The notes beneath the pieces were generated by a model that worked only from the letters and a program-made list of their open reading frames with translations, searched no databases and had not been told where the DNA came from. DNA of 36,709 nt from Desulfovibrionaceae bacterium. Its GTDB lineage: Bacteria > Desulfobacterota > Desulfovibrionia > Desulfovibrionales > Desulfovibrionaceae. The position numbers and the translations under genes were made by a program. This document shows, piece by piece, positions 8,368 to 17,191 of this stretch (position 1 is the stretch's first letter; every line of letters starts with the position of its first letter). The stretch spans positions 1 to 36,709 of the forward strand of contig JAQXJC010000041.1 in assembly GCA_029008115.1 (NCBI GenBank). Direction: 5' to 3'.

Positions 8368-8912
8368 TGCGCCTGCTTATCGCCTCCGATGTGCATGGCT
8401 CGCCCGAACGCGCCACCTTCCTCTGCCGGAAGGCCGAAGACTGGAAGCCGGACATGGTCGTCTTTCTGGGAGACATGCTGTACCACGGGCCGCGCAATCC
8501 CCTGCCCTTCGGCTACAGGCCGCGCGACGTGGCGGACATTCTGAAGGACATCCACGCGCCCATCGTGGCCGTGCGCGGCAACTGCGATGCCGAAGTGGAT
8601 ATGATGCTCCTGCCCTTTACGGTGGAGGACACGGCGCTGCTGTATGTGGATCACCTCCGCATTCTCTGCACGCACGGGCAGCATCTGCCGCCGGAGCCGC
8701 CCTTCAAGGGCGTGGAACCGGGCATGGTCGTACTGAGCGGGCACACGCATGTTCCCGTGGCGCGCACCATCAACGGCGTGCACTGCTGGAACCCCGGCAG
8801 CACCACCCTGCCCAAGCAGAACTTCCCGCCCAGCTACGGCCTGTATGAAGACGGCGAGTTCCGCGTGCTCACCATGGACGGGCAGGAACTCATGCGCCAC
8901 CGCCCGGCCTGA
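8367..8912 (+). CDS. yfcE: YfcE-type metallophosphodiesterase
   Basis: The 181-residue protein shows the calcineurin-like phosphoesterase motifs in order: SDVHG at the N-terminus, GDMLYHG, GNCD, THGQH and SGHTHVP. All the metal ligands for a two-metal centre are present. The GDxxYHG form and the length fit YfcE/MJ0936-type phosphodiesterases, which cleave phosphodiester bonds in small test substrates; the natural substrate is not known. The ATG overlaps the stop of the preceding zinc-ribbon gene by one base, and the ribosome binding site AAGGAAGG lies within that gene. The pairing with a Trm112-like protein is not obviously explained. Confidence 0.9.
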   Translation: MRLLIASDVHGSPERATFLCRKAEDWKPDMVVFLGDMLYHGPRNPLPFGYRPRDVADILKDIHAPIVAVRGNCDAEVDMMLLPFTVEDTALLYVDHLRILCTHGQHLPPEPPFKGVEPGMVVLSGHTHVPVARTINGVHCWNPGSTTLPKQNFPPSYGLYEDGEFRVLTMDGQELMRHRPA

Positions 8913-9012
8913 ACCAGTCCTTTTCCGGCGCGCCCTCTGCCGGCCCTGTCCGCAGGCATGGCGCGCCCCACCGCAACCGGCCGCACTGCGCGCCGCTCCG
9001 GGAAAAGCCGCC

Positions 9013-9621
9013 ATGCCCTACCCTCCGCTCTTCACGCTGTCCTGCCCGCTCGTCCTCGCCTCCGGCTCACCGCGCCGCCGGCAATTCCTGCAGGAATGGG
9101 GACTGCCATTCACTGTAGACGTGCCGCAGGGCCCGGAGCCGCGCCCCATGCCGGGAGAATCCCCTGCCGCCTATGCGCTGCGGGCCGCGCGCAGCAAGGG
9201 AGCCGTCACCGCCGCACGGCATCCGGGCGCGCTGACGCTGGCGGCGGATACCGTGGTCACTGTGGATGGAGACATTCTCGGCAAGCCGGGAAGCGAGAGG
9301 GATGCGCTGTCCATGCTGCGGCGGCTGGCCGGGCGGACGCATCAGGTGGTCACAGGCGTCTGCCTGATCCTGCCGGACGGCACGGAACAGTCCTTCAGCG
9401 ACAGTACGGATGTTACCTTCGCCCCCTGGCCCCATGCCATGCTGGCCGCCTACGCCCGTACCGGCGAACCGGCGGACAAGGCCGGCGCCTATGCCATCCA
9501 GGGGCAGGGCGCCTTTCTGGTGGAACACATCAGCGGGTCATGGAGCACGGTGGTGGGACTGCCCATTACGGAAATCGCACGCCGGCTGGCGGCGGCGGGC
9601 CTGCTGGCTCCCGTGGCCTGA
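9013..9621 (+). CDS. maf: Maf-family nucleoside triphosphate pyrophosphatase
   Basis: Maf proteins hydrolyse non-canonical or excess nucleoside triphosphates to monophosphates, and some affect septum formation. The 202-residue protein has the signature ASGSPRRRQFL at residues ~17-27, AADTVV in the middle, the KPGS segment and the conserved block GAYAIQGQGAFLVEHISGS near the C-terminus. The start at 9013 gives the family-typical N-terminus; the purine stretch GGGAAAAG before it is a modest binding site. It lies 100 bases after yfcE on the same strand and converges with the ABC ATPase gene 31 bases downstream. Confidence 0.93.
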   Translation: MPYPPLFTLSCPLVLASGSPRRRQFLQEWGLPFTVDVPQGPEPRPMPGESPAAYALRAARSKGAVTAARHPGALTLAADTVVTVDGDILGKPGSERDALSMLRRLAGRTHQVVTGVCLILPDGTEQSFSDSTDVTFAPWPHAMLAAYARTGEPADKAGAYAIQGQGAFLVEHISGSWSTVVGLPITEIARRLAAAGLLAPVA

Positions 9622-9652
9622 TACGGCGGCATCTTCTCCGGCGGTACGGCAG

Positions 9653-10585
9653 CTAGGACGCCGCGCAGTGGCAGCGCACGCGATGCCCGGCGGCCACCGT
9701 GCGCCATGCGGGCATGGACAGCCGGCAGATGTCCCGTGCCAGCGGGCAGCGGGGATGGAAAGGACAGCCAGACGGCGGCGAGAGCGGACTGGGCAGCTCC
9801 CCCTCCAGCGCTGGCGGCAGGCCGCGCCCGCCGGCAGCCGGCACGGAGCGCAGCAGGGCCTGCGTATAGGGATGCCTGCTGCCTTCCAGCAGACGGTCGC
9901 GGGGCAGCTCCTCCACCAGCATGCCCAGATACATTACCAGAATGCGCGCGCACAGCAGGCGAACCACGGCAAGGTCGTGCGAAATGAACAGATAGGCCGG
10001 CTGGAAGCGCTCCCGCAGGTCACGCAGGACATTGAGCACCTGCGCCTGTACGGAAACATCCAGAGCCGATACCGGCTCGTCGCAGACCACCAGGCGGGGA
10101 CGGGTAATCACCGCGCGCGCAATGGCCACGCGCTGCCGCTGCCCCCCGGAAAATTCATGCGGATAGCGCTCTCCCTGCTCTGGGGAAAGCCCCACCAGCC
10201 GCAGCATCTCCGCTACGCGCTCCCGCCGCTCCGCGCGGGGCACCCCCAGCGCCGCCAGCGGCTCCGCCACCGAGGCCCCCACCCGCCAGCGCGGATTCAG
10301 CGAGGAAAAAGGGTCCTGAAAAATCATCTGGAGCTGGCCGCGCGCCTCATGGCGCACCCGCGCCGCGCCCAGCGGGCGCCCCGCAAAGCGCACCTCTCCA
10401 GTGGTGGGCGGCAGCAGCCCCACGGCCAGCCTGCCCACCGTGGACTTGCCGCAGCCGGACTCTCCCACCAGCCCCACGCTTTCGCCGGGAAAGAGCGCGA
10501 ATGACACGTCCGCCACGGCACGCACAGCGCCCCTGCGGGTGGCAAATTCCCGCGACACGGCATCCAGTTCCAGCAATACAGCCAT
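9653..10585 (-). CDS. Dipeptide/oligopeptide-type ABC transporter ATPase (DppF/OppF-like), orphan
   Basis: The 310-residue ATPase carries Walker A GESGCGKST, signature FSGGQRQR, Walker B LVVCDEPVSALD and the switch His in FISHDL. The C-terminal ~60 residues form the extension typical of peptide or nickel importer ATPases, with HPYTQALLRSVP and the cysteine pattern CPFHPRCPLARDIC, which in some members binds an iron-sulfur cluster. Two ATGs are adjacent; the second, at 10585, sits at a better distance from AGGGAG. Normally this subunit is encoded with a DppD-type ATPase, two permeases and a binding protein, but none is present here. Its partners must be encoded elsewhere, or the operon has been broken up. 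The substrate is unknown. Confidence 0.85.
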   Translation of the reverse strand: MAVLLELDAVSREFATRRGAVRAVADVSFALFPGESVGLVGESGCGKSTVGRLAVGLLPPTTGEVRFAGRPLGAARVRHEARGQLQMIFQDPFSSLNPRWRVGASVAEPLAALGVPRAERRERVAEMLRLVGLSPEQGERYPHEFSGGQRQRVAIARAVITRPRLVVCDEPVSALDVSVQAQVLNVLRDLRERFQPAYLFISHDLAVVRLLCARILVMYLGMLVEELPRDRLLEGSRHPYTQALLRSVPAAGGRGLPPALEGELPSPLSPPSGCPFHPRCPLARDICRLSMPAWRTVAAGHRVRCHCAAS

Positions 10586-10714
10586 CATGCTCCCTTTTTT
10601 CGCCTCAACGCAGCCTGCACCGCGCACGGCGCGGCCTTCCTGCATCCGCCGCTGTCCGCCCGCGCGCATGGCCGGAAGAAGGCATGGCGGAGGCATCGCG
10701 GCATTCCGCCGACC

Positions 10715-11788
10715 TTACGAGGCGCTGTCCACGCCCGCCTCCGCAAAGGTCGCCATGCTGTTATACACGGCGGCGGCGGAGCGCAGCAGCGGAATGGCCA
10801 GTGCCGCTCCCGTGCCCTCGCCCAGGCGCATGCCCAGCGGCAGCAGCGGAGGAAAGCCTCCCAGCGCCGCCACGGCGGCCGCATAGCCCGGCTCCGCGGA
10901 ACAATGCGAAAGAATGCCATAGCCGGCAGCGGCGGGGCACAGCGCGCAGGCCGCGGCAAAGGCCGCCGTGCTGATGAAGCCGTCCACCACCAGCGGCAGG
11001 CGCAGCGCGGCGCAGCCCAGTACGAGCCCCGCCTTCACCGCAATTTCAAAGCCGCCAAAGGCCGCCAGCTTGTCCAGCGGATCACTGCCTTCATGGGCGG
11101 TGGCATTGGCCGCAAAGGCCCGCCGGATGACTGCCGCCTTGTGCGCCAGCCCGCCACGCGGCAGGCCGGCGCCGGGGCCGACGGCATCCTCCGGCGCAAT
11201 GTGAAAATAGGTGGCGTACAGCGCGGCCGCAGACGTGGAATTGCCTATGCCCAGCTCTCCCATGCCCACGCAGTCATAGCCGTCACGGGCCGCGTCTTCC
11301 GCAAGAGCCATACCGACTTCCAGAGCGCGCACGCAGGTCTCCCGGCTCATGGCCGGGCCCTGGGCAAAGTTGGCCGTACCGTCGCCCATGCGGCGGTCCA
11401 GAATGAGAGGATGCGGCGCATACGGGCCTCCGGCGCAGCCGGCGTCCACCACGCGCAGATCAATCCGGTTGGCGTGGCACAATACGTTGATGCCCGCGCC
11501 GCCACCAAGAAAGTTCGCCACCATCTGCCGCGTCACGGCCTGCGGATACAGGGTCACGCCCTCTTCAGTCACGCCGTGATCGCCGGCCACCGTATACATG
11601 ACGGCCCGATCCGCCCGCAGGGGCGTCTTGCCGCCGGAAATGGCAAACAGCCGGCACGCCAGCTCTTCCAGCCGCCCCAGGCTCCCCCGCGGCTTGGTCA
11701 GGCTGTCCAGATGGGCCTGGGCAACGTCATACAGCGCCGTGTCCACGGGGCGCACCGCATCGGCTATGTTCTTCCAGTTCAGTGACAT
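10715..11788 (-). CDS. cobT: CobT, nicotinate-nucleotide:dimethylbenzimidazole phosphoribosyltransferase
   Basis: CobT activates the lower-ligand base as its ribotide for the nucleotide loop of cobalamin. The 357-residue protein has the family hallmarks KPRGSLGRLE, AGDHGVTEEGVT, FLGGGAGIN, GELGIGNSTSAA and LGEGTGAA, the last bearing the catalytic Glu. The start at 11788 follows GGGAGGAG closely. No other cobalamin gene is nearby, so it is an isolated pathway gene with its own promoter. The downstream peptide-type ATPase is 129 bases away and may be read from the same transcript. Confidence 0.95.
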   Translation of the reverse strand: MSLNWKNIADAVRPVDTALYDVAQAHLDSLTKPRGSLGRLEELACRLFAISGGKTPLRADRAVMYTVAGDHGVTEEGVTLYPQAVTRQMVANFLGGGAGINVLCHANRIDLRVVDAGCAGGPYAPHPLILDRRMGDGTANFAQGPAMSRETCVRALEVGMALAEDAARDGYDCVGMGELGIGNSTSAAALYATYFHIAPEDAVGPGAGLPRGGLAHKAAVIRRAFAANATAHEGSDPLDKLAAFGGFEIAVKAGLVLGCAALRLPLVVDGFISTAAFAAACALCPAAAGYGILSHCSAEPGYAAAVAALGGFPPLLPLGMRLGEGTGAALAIPLLRSAAAVYNSMATFAEAGVDSAS

Positions 11789-11808
11789 GGGCTCCTCCCT
11801 GTGCAGGC

Positions 11809-11837
11809 AGCATACACTGCCGCCATTCCCCCCGCAA
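11809..11837 (-). promoter_or_regulatory. Promoter for cobT
   Basis: TTGCGG (11832-11837, minus strand) and TATGCT (11809-11814) are 17 bases apart, with TG before the -10 box. The predicted transcript starts ~14 bases before the cobT ATG, leaving no room for a leader RNA switch. Confidence 0.5.
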
Positions 11838-11941
11838 GGGGCGGCGCGGCGTCATGGGCCCGCGGTACTCTCCCGCACTTGCCCCGCGGGGAAAAAAGAT
11901 TATTTGTGGAGGCACATTCCTTTCTTCCGGGGGGTTCCGCC

Positions 11942-13276
<1,335 letters not shown>

Positions 13277-13410
13277 CCTCCCGCCGGGGCAGAGGCGGAA
13301 ACAGGACGCCGCGCAGGCGCGGCACGGCCTGAACCAGTGTCTCATCCCGGCGAAATCGCTTGAAAATATCTGGCAGAGCACTTCTGCGGGCAAAAAAAAC
13401 ACCTCGGTAC

Positions 13411-13439
13411 TTGACACCTCGGAAAACTAAAGATACCCA
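13411..13439 (+). promoter_or_regulatory. Promoter for the ferredoxin gene, with a direct repeat
   Basis: A consensus TTGACA (13411-13416) stands 17 bases from TACCCA (13434-13439). The 9-base sequence ACACCTCGG occurs at 13399-13407 and again at 13414-13422, the second copy overlapping the -35 box, so an activator or repressor may bind here. The leader of ~74 bases contains the complementary pair GGCAGA (13460-13465) and TCTGCC (13488-13493). Confidence 0.55.
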
Positions 13440-13519
13440 TTGCAACAGAGAAGTCGTCAGGCAGAGCGGCGCCCTCTCGAACTCCTTTCTGCCAAAAAAT
13501 TCCCTTGGAGGACCGCATT

Positions 13520-13708
13520 ATGGGTTACAATGTGAATGTCGATACCGACAAATGTGTTGGCTGCGGCGAATGCGTGGACGTGTGCCCCGTGGAAGTGTAT
13601 GAAATGCAGGACGGCAAGTCCGCTCCCGCGAACATGGAAGAATGCCTCGGCTGTGAATCCTGCGTGGAAGTCTGCGAACAGAACGCCATCACCGTCGAAG
13701 AAAACTAG
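13520..13708 (+). CDS. 2[4Fe-4S] ferredoxin
   Basis: A 62-residue electron carrier with two full cluster motifs: Cys12, 15, 18, 22 and Cys42, 45, 48, 52, each CxxCxxCxxxC. The start at 13520 is fixed by GGAGG seven bases upstream; an in-frame ATG 15 bases earlier lies too close to that site. From memory it is very close to Desulfovibrio africanus ferredoxin III, sharing VDVCPVEVYE and ECLGCESCVEVCEQ. In that protein the second cluster-I ligand position is Asp14, which yields a 7Fe protein; here it is Cys15, so an ordinary 8Fe ferredoxin is expected. Only the first motif keeps Pro after its last Cys. The partners are likely low-potential oxidoreductases, which are not in this window. Confidence 0.95.
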   Translation: MGYNVNVDTDKCVGCGECVDVCPVEVYEMQDGKSAPANMEECLGCESCVEVCEQNAITVEEN

Positions 13709-13745
13709 TTTGTCCGGGGTCGCCTGAAGCAGCGCGATCCCTTGC

Positions 13746-13784
13746 ATGCCGCCGGGCGTTATTCCACGTCTGGCGGCATTTTTT
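13746..13784 (+). terminator. Terminator between the ferredoxin and YkgJ-family genes
   Basis: ATGCCGCC (13746-13753) pairs with GGCGGCAT (13772-13779), followed by a run of six T (13779-13784). The T run ends only 15 bases before the next start codon, leaving no space for a separate promoter downstream of it. Confidence 0.8.
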
Positions 13785-13799
13785 GGAAAGGGAGTAGCG

Positions 13800-14471
13800 A
13801 TGATCCCCGATCTTTCTGATATTTTTGCCCGGTATGAGGCGCTGCGCGCCGAAGCCGACGCCATCTTCGGCAAGGTGAAGCATGACCTGCCCCAGTGCGT
13901 GGTCTGCAAGGAAGGGTGCAGCGACTGCTGCCACGCCCTCTTCGACCTTTCCCTGGTGGAGGCCATGTACCTCAACAAGCTGTTCGTGGACACCTACCCC
14001 TACGGCCAGCAGCGCTCGGATATTCTGGAACGCGCCATGGAAAGCGACCGCCGCCTCACCCGGCTGAAGCGCGACATGTACCGCGCCACCCGCGACGGCA
14101 GGAAAACCCCCGAGGAAGTCATGGCGGAGGTCGCCCGCCTGCGCATGCGCTGTCCCCTGCTGGGGGATGACGACCGCTGCCTCTTCTATGAACAGCGTCC
14201 CATCACCTGCCGCCTCTACGGCGTGCCCACCGCCATTCTGGGCAAGGGGCATGTCTGCGGGCATTCCGGCTTTGAAAAGGGCAAGCAGTATCCCACCGTG
14301 CATCTGGACAAGATACAGGAACGCCTGCACAGCCTCAGCACGGAGATCAAGGAGCGCTGTGGCAGCCGCTTCAAGGAGCTGGATGAGGTCTATATCCCCC
14401 TTTCCATGACGCTGCTGACCAGATACGATGAAGCCTATCTGGGCATAGGGCCTGCCAAGCGGGAGGACTAG
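13800..14471 (+). CDS. YkgJ-family cysteine-cluster protein
   Basis: The 223-residue protein has an N-terminal cysteine cluster, Cys33, 36, 40, 43 and 44 (CVVCKEGCSDCC), and later CPLL...RCLFYEQRPITCRLYG followed by VCGHSG. This is the pattern of the YkgJ/UPF0153 family, thought to bind zinc or an iron-sulfur cluster; no reaction is established. GGGAG precedes the ATG by six bases. The gene begins a tight set with the next two genes (gaps of 2 and -4 bases). It follows a ferredoxin terminator so closely that readthrough from the ferredoxin promoter is likely. A metal- or cluster-related role fits that context but is inference. Confidence 0.85.
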   Translation: MIPDLSDIFARYEALRAEADAIFGKVKHDLPQCVVCKEGCSDCCHALFDLSLVEAMYLNKLFVDTYPYGQQRSDILERAMESDRRLTRLKRDMYRATRDGRKTPEEVMAEVARLRMRCPLLGDDDRCLFYEQRPITCRLYGVPTAILGKGHVCGHSGFEKGKQYPTVHLDKIQERLHSLSTEIKERCGSRFKELDEVYIPLSMTLLTRYDEAYLGIGPAKRED

Positions 14472-14473
14472 CC

Positions 14474-14869
14474 ATGCTGGAGCTCATTCCCGCCACCGTG
14501 TATCGCGACGGCACGCCGCAGCGCCTCACGCCCGAGGAAGAGCGGATGAAGCGCGAAATCTATGAGAAGATGAATCCGCGCCGCCGCAAGTTTGTGGACC
14601 GCATCGGCTACGACGAATGGGACCCGTTCCAGAAACCAAATGATCCCATGGACCTGCGCACGGACGCCACCCAGCGCACCACGCACCAGCTTGTCCGCGA
14701 GTTTCTTCACCATGCCGCCAAACAGGGCAAGTCCGGCGAAGCCTATGCCAAGGGCGCGCTGGAATGCGCCATGGGCGTCGTTAACAAGGATGACAAATAC
14801 CTCGGCATTTTTGACTTCTGCCTGTGGTATCGCGACCTCCTCGAAAAAGAAGGAATTGTCAAAAAATGA
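14474..14869 (+). CDS. Conserved-looking protein of unknown function (131 residues)
   Basis: I do not recognise a family. The protein is charged and soluble, with no signal peptide, membrane helix or cysteine cluster. Its N-terminal half is rich in Arg, Lys and Glu (RLTPEEERMKREIYEKM, PRRRKFVDRIGYDEWDPF). The C-terminal half looks helical (QLVREFLHHAAKQGKSGEAY). A full GGAGG lies seven bases before the ATG, and the stop overlaps the ATG of the TPR gene (ATGA), so expression of the two is coupled. The position between a YkgJ-type protein and a TPR protein suggests a shared assembly or adaptor task. Confidence 0.8.
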   Translation: MLELIPATVYRDGTPQRLTPEEERMKREIYEKMNPRRRKFVDRIGYDEWDPFQKPNDPMDLRTDATQRTTHQLVREFLHHAAKQGKSGEAYAKGALECAMGVVNKDDKYLGIFDFCLWYRDLLEKEGIVKK

Positions 14870-15492
14870 AAGACCGCTACGACGACATTGACGAGTACAT
14901 CGCCGACCTCAAAGCCGAAATCGCCCAGAATGAGCAGTGCGCCACGCATCACTACAATCTGGGGCTGGCCCTGCTCTCCAAGCGGGACTTCATGGCCGCC
15001 GAGGAATCCTTTCTGGAAGCTGTGCGCAACTCCCCGCATCTGGCTGAAGCCTATGTGCAGCTTGGCGGCATCTGCCTGAAGCGCAACGATCTGGAAGGCT
15101 GCCTGCGCTACAACGAGGAAGCCGCCAACTGTCGCGCCAAGTTCCCCGTGCCGCAGGCCAACATCGGCTTTGTCTACATTCAGATGGGCAAGCCGGAAAA
15201 GGCCCTTGTTCACCTGCGCAAGGCCCTGAAGTGGGACCCCGAATTTCTCCAGGCCAAGACCGGCGTGGCCACAGCCCAGTTCATGCTCAATGATCTCAAG
15301 GGCTGCGAAGAAACCTGCCTGGCCATCATCAAGCAGGAACCGGGCTTTGCCCCCGCCTGGAACAACCTCGCGCTGGCCTATTTTGAAGAACAGGAATATG
15401 CCAAGGCCATAGAAGCCTGCGACAAGGCCCGCGAACTGGGCTTTGACGTGCCGCAGGGCTTTCTGGACGAGCTGGCGCCCCACCGGGCCTAG
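14866..15492 (+). CDS. Tetratricopeptide-repeat protein
   Basis: The 208-residue protein consists almost wholly of TPR units. About five can be traced between residues ~22 and ~191, for example HYNLGLALLSKRDFMAAEES and WNNLALAYFEEQEYAKAIEA. No signal peptide is present, so it is cytoplasmic. TPR arrays bind other proteins, and the likely partners are the products of the two genes before it. The start ATG lies in the stop of the previous gene (ATGA). A GC-rich hairpin follows the gene. Confidence 0.88.
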   Translation: MKDRYDDIDEYIADLKAEIAQNEQCATHHYNLGLALLSKRDFMAAEESFLEAVRNSPHLAEAYVQLGGICLKRNDLEGCLRYNEEAANCRAKFPVPQANIGFVYIQMGKPEKALVHLRKALKWDPEFLQAKTGVATAQFMLNDLKGCEETCLAIIKQEPGFAPAWNNLALAYFEEQEYAKAIEACDKARELGFDVPQGFLDELAPHRA

Positions 15493-15520
15493 CGTCCTCC
15501 GCTCCTCCCGCATGAAACGC

Positions 15521-15547
15521 GGCGCGGACAGTCCTTCCGTCCGCGCC
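15521..15547. terminator. GC-rich hairpin between convergent TPR and gpsA genes
   Basis: GGCGCGGAC (15521-15529) and GTCCGCGCC (15539-15547) form a perfect 9-bp stem with a nine-base loop. There is no good T run on the plus strand and only a short TTT on the minus strand, so termination efficiency is uncertain. Its place between convergent genes supports a terminator role. Confidence 0.5.
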
Positions 15548-15575
15548 GCCCGCCTTCAGCCGGGGCATGACGCCC

Positions 15576-16577
15576 CTACTCCTCCTTCAGCTCCCGTCCC
15601 ATCAGATCTTCCAGCGCACGGCGCACGGTGCGTCTGCCGTGCAGGACGTCGTGCATGGCTTCTATGATGGGCGCTTCCACATCCAGACGGCGGGACAGCT
15701 TCCACGCGGCCGCCGCTGTCCTGACGCCTTCCGCCACCATGCCAAGCGAGGCCACGATGTCCGGCAGGCTTTCTCCCCTGCCCAGACGCACCCCCACCTG
15801 CCGGTTGCGGGAAAGATCGCCCGTACAGGTCAGCATCAGGTCTCCCACGCCGGAAAGCCCCATGAAGGTCAGCGGACGCGCGCCGCAGGCTGCTCCCAGA
15901 CGGCTCAGCTCCGCTATGCCGCGCGTCATCAGTGCGGCACGGGTATTGGCGCCCATGCCCAGCCCGTCACAGACGCCGGCGGCAATGGCCATTACGTTTT
16001 TCAGCGCGCCGCCCAGCTCCACGCCAATGACGTCCGTACTGGAATAGCAACGGAAGGAGGGCGAGGAAAAGACGGCCCGCAGCTCCGCTCCCAGCGCCTC
16101 ATCCATACAGGCCAGCACCACGGCGGTAGCCTTGCCCGCCACCACCTCCGCGGCAAAGGAGGGGCCGGAGAGCATGGCATAGCGCGTTTCCGGCCAGATG
16201 GCGCCCACCAGCTCGGAACAGCGTGCCAGAGTTTCCTCTTCCAGTCCCTTGGCCGTATTGACGACCACGGTACCGGGCCGAACGTGCGGCAGGGCCGCCG
16301 CCAGCCAGCCGCGCAGATGCTGGCAGGGTACGGACAGGACTATGATGTCCGCCGTGCGCAGCGCAGTCATGTCCGTGGTGGCGTCCAGCGTCGGATGCAA
16401 CGGCATGCCCCTGAGATAGGAGGGATTTTCATGCCGGGCGGAAACATGCGTCGCAACCGCTGCCGAGCGCACCAGCAATGTGACGCGATGCCCCCGGGCC
16501 GCCAGCATGTGCCCCAGTGCCGTGCCCCAGCTTCCTCCACCTGCCACGACAATGCGCCGTCCGCTCTCCCTGTCCAT
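15576..16577 (-). CDS. gpsA: Glycerol-3-phosphate dehydrogenase [NAD(P)+]
   Basis: GpsA reduces dihydroxyacetone phosphate to sn-glycerol 3-phosphate, the backbone for phospholipids. The 333-residue protein starts with the Rossmann motif GGGSWGTALG (~13-22). It carries LSGPSFAAEV, the lysine-containing LGGALKNVMAIAAG and NTRAALMTRGIAEL typical of this enzyme. The start at 16577 is set by GGGAGAG six bases upstream; a longer in-frame start at 16679 would run through the preceding terminator and adds no family sequence. The gene lies 20 bases after the T run of that terminator, so its own promoter is not obvious. Confidence 0.95.
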   Translation of the reverse strand: MDRESGRRIVVAGGGSWGTALGHMLAARGHRVTLLVRSAAVATHVSARHENPSYLRGMPLHPTLDATTDMTALRTADIIVLSVPCQHLRGWLAAALPHVRPGTVVVNTAKGLEEETLARCSELVGAIWPETRYAMLSGPSFAAEVVAGKATAVVLACMDEALGAELRAVFSSPSFRCYSSTDVIGVELGGALKNVMAIAAGVCDGLGMGANTRAALMTRGIAELSRLGAACGARPLTFMGLSGVGDLMLTCTGDLSRNRQVGVRLGRGESLPDIVASLGMVAEGVRTAAAAWKLSRRLDVEAPIIEAMHDVLHGRRTVRRALEDLMGRELKEE

Positions 16578-16597
16578 AGCAATCTCTCCCTTGCATG

Positions 16598-16627
16598 AAA
16601 AAAGCGCGCCAGAATATTCTGACGCGC
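16598..16627 (-). terminator. Terminator between the lipoprotein gene and gpsA
   Basis: GCGCGCCAGAA (16604-16614) and TTCTGACGCGC (16617-16627) form an 11-bp stem with one wobble and a very tight loop, followed on the minus strand by six T (16598-16603). The gpsA ATG lies only 20 bases beyond. Confidence 0.8.
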
Positions 16628-16662
16628 ATATAATCGGTCTGTGCCGCCGGGCGGCTCTTCCC

Positions 16663-17058
16663 CTAGTCCACCCAGTCAATGAGCTGGGCAGGCTTGTTCA
16701 GCAGATAGGTGCCGTCTTCCCGCGGCGAGGCCAGGTCCTGCCAGGAACCGTATACGCGGTAGACCTTCCAGTCTATGTCCGCGGGCAGGGCGCCGCTCTC
16801 CAGCTGCGCCTTGACGGCAGCCTTGGCGGCATCCGGTTCACAGAACAGCGGAAAGTCGTTGGCCGTGGGGTCCAGCGCCACCATCTGCCCGCTGGCGATA
16901 TGGATGATGTACAGGGCCGGCGCGTAGACGTAGATATCTTCACAGCCGCTCACATCGCCACGCAGCGTGGGCTTGAGAGGACTCTTCCCCGCTCCGGTGC
17001 ATCCCGCAAGGCCTGCCGCCAGCAGCACACACCCAAGAATCATGCCCGCAATTCTCAT
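16663..17058 (-). CDS. Small lipoprotein of unknown function
   Basis: The 131-residue product has a lipoprotein signal peptide ending in the lipobox LAGC (Cys20), so it should be lipidated and exported, possibly by the LolCD system encoded upstream. The mature part carries CEDIYVYAPALYIIHIASGQ and ends near LLNKPAQLIDWVD; I cannot assign it to a known family. The start at 17058 has GGAGG seven bases before it. It lies downstream of htpX on the same strand and ends at a strong terminator. Two further Cys occur in the mature chain. Confidence 0.8.
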   Translation of the reverse strand: MRIAGMILGCVLLAAGLAGCTGAGKSPLKPTLRGDVSGCEDIYVYAPALYIIHIASGQMVALDPTANDFPLFCEPDAAKAAVKAQLESGALPADIDWKVYRVYGSWQDLASPREDGTYLLNKPAQLIDWVD

Positions 17059-17191
17059 ACTTGCACCTCCACGCCGGAACCTTCCCGGCCAGCCCCCTGA
17101 AGTTCGCGGCGCCACGGCCACGCCAGTCTTTCCCTTGGTGTATGATATGCCGCGCATTCCCGCAAGGGGAAAAACACGATATTCCCTGCGT

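Noticed and set aside
11789..11941. Cobalamin riboswitch upstream of cobT
   Set aside because: No B12-box was found, and the likely promoter leaves only ~14 bases of leader.
11906..11941. Alternative GTG start at 11906, or a small gene after the GGAGG at 11908-11912, before the protease
   Set aside because: The GTG would overlap its own binding site, and no ATG or GTG lies at the right distance after GGAGG. The signal peptide supports the ATG at 11942.
13308..13323. Hairpin GCCGCGC/GCGCGGC as terminator of the DegP-type gene
   Set aside because: The loop would be only two bases and no T run follows.
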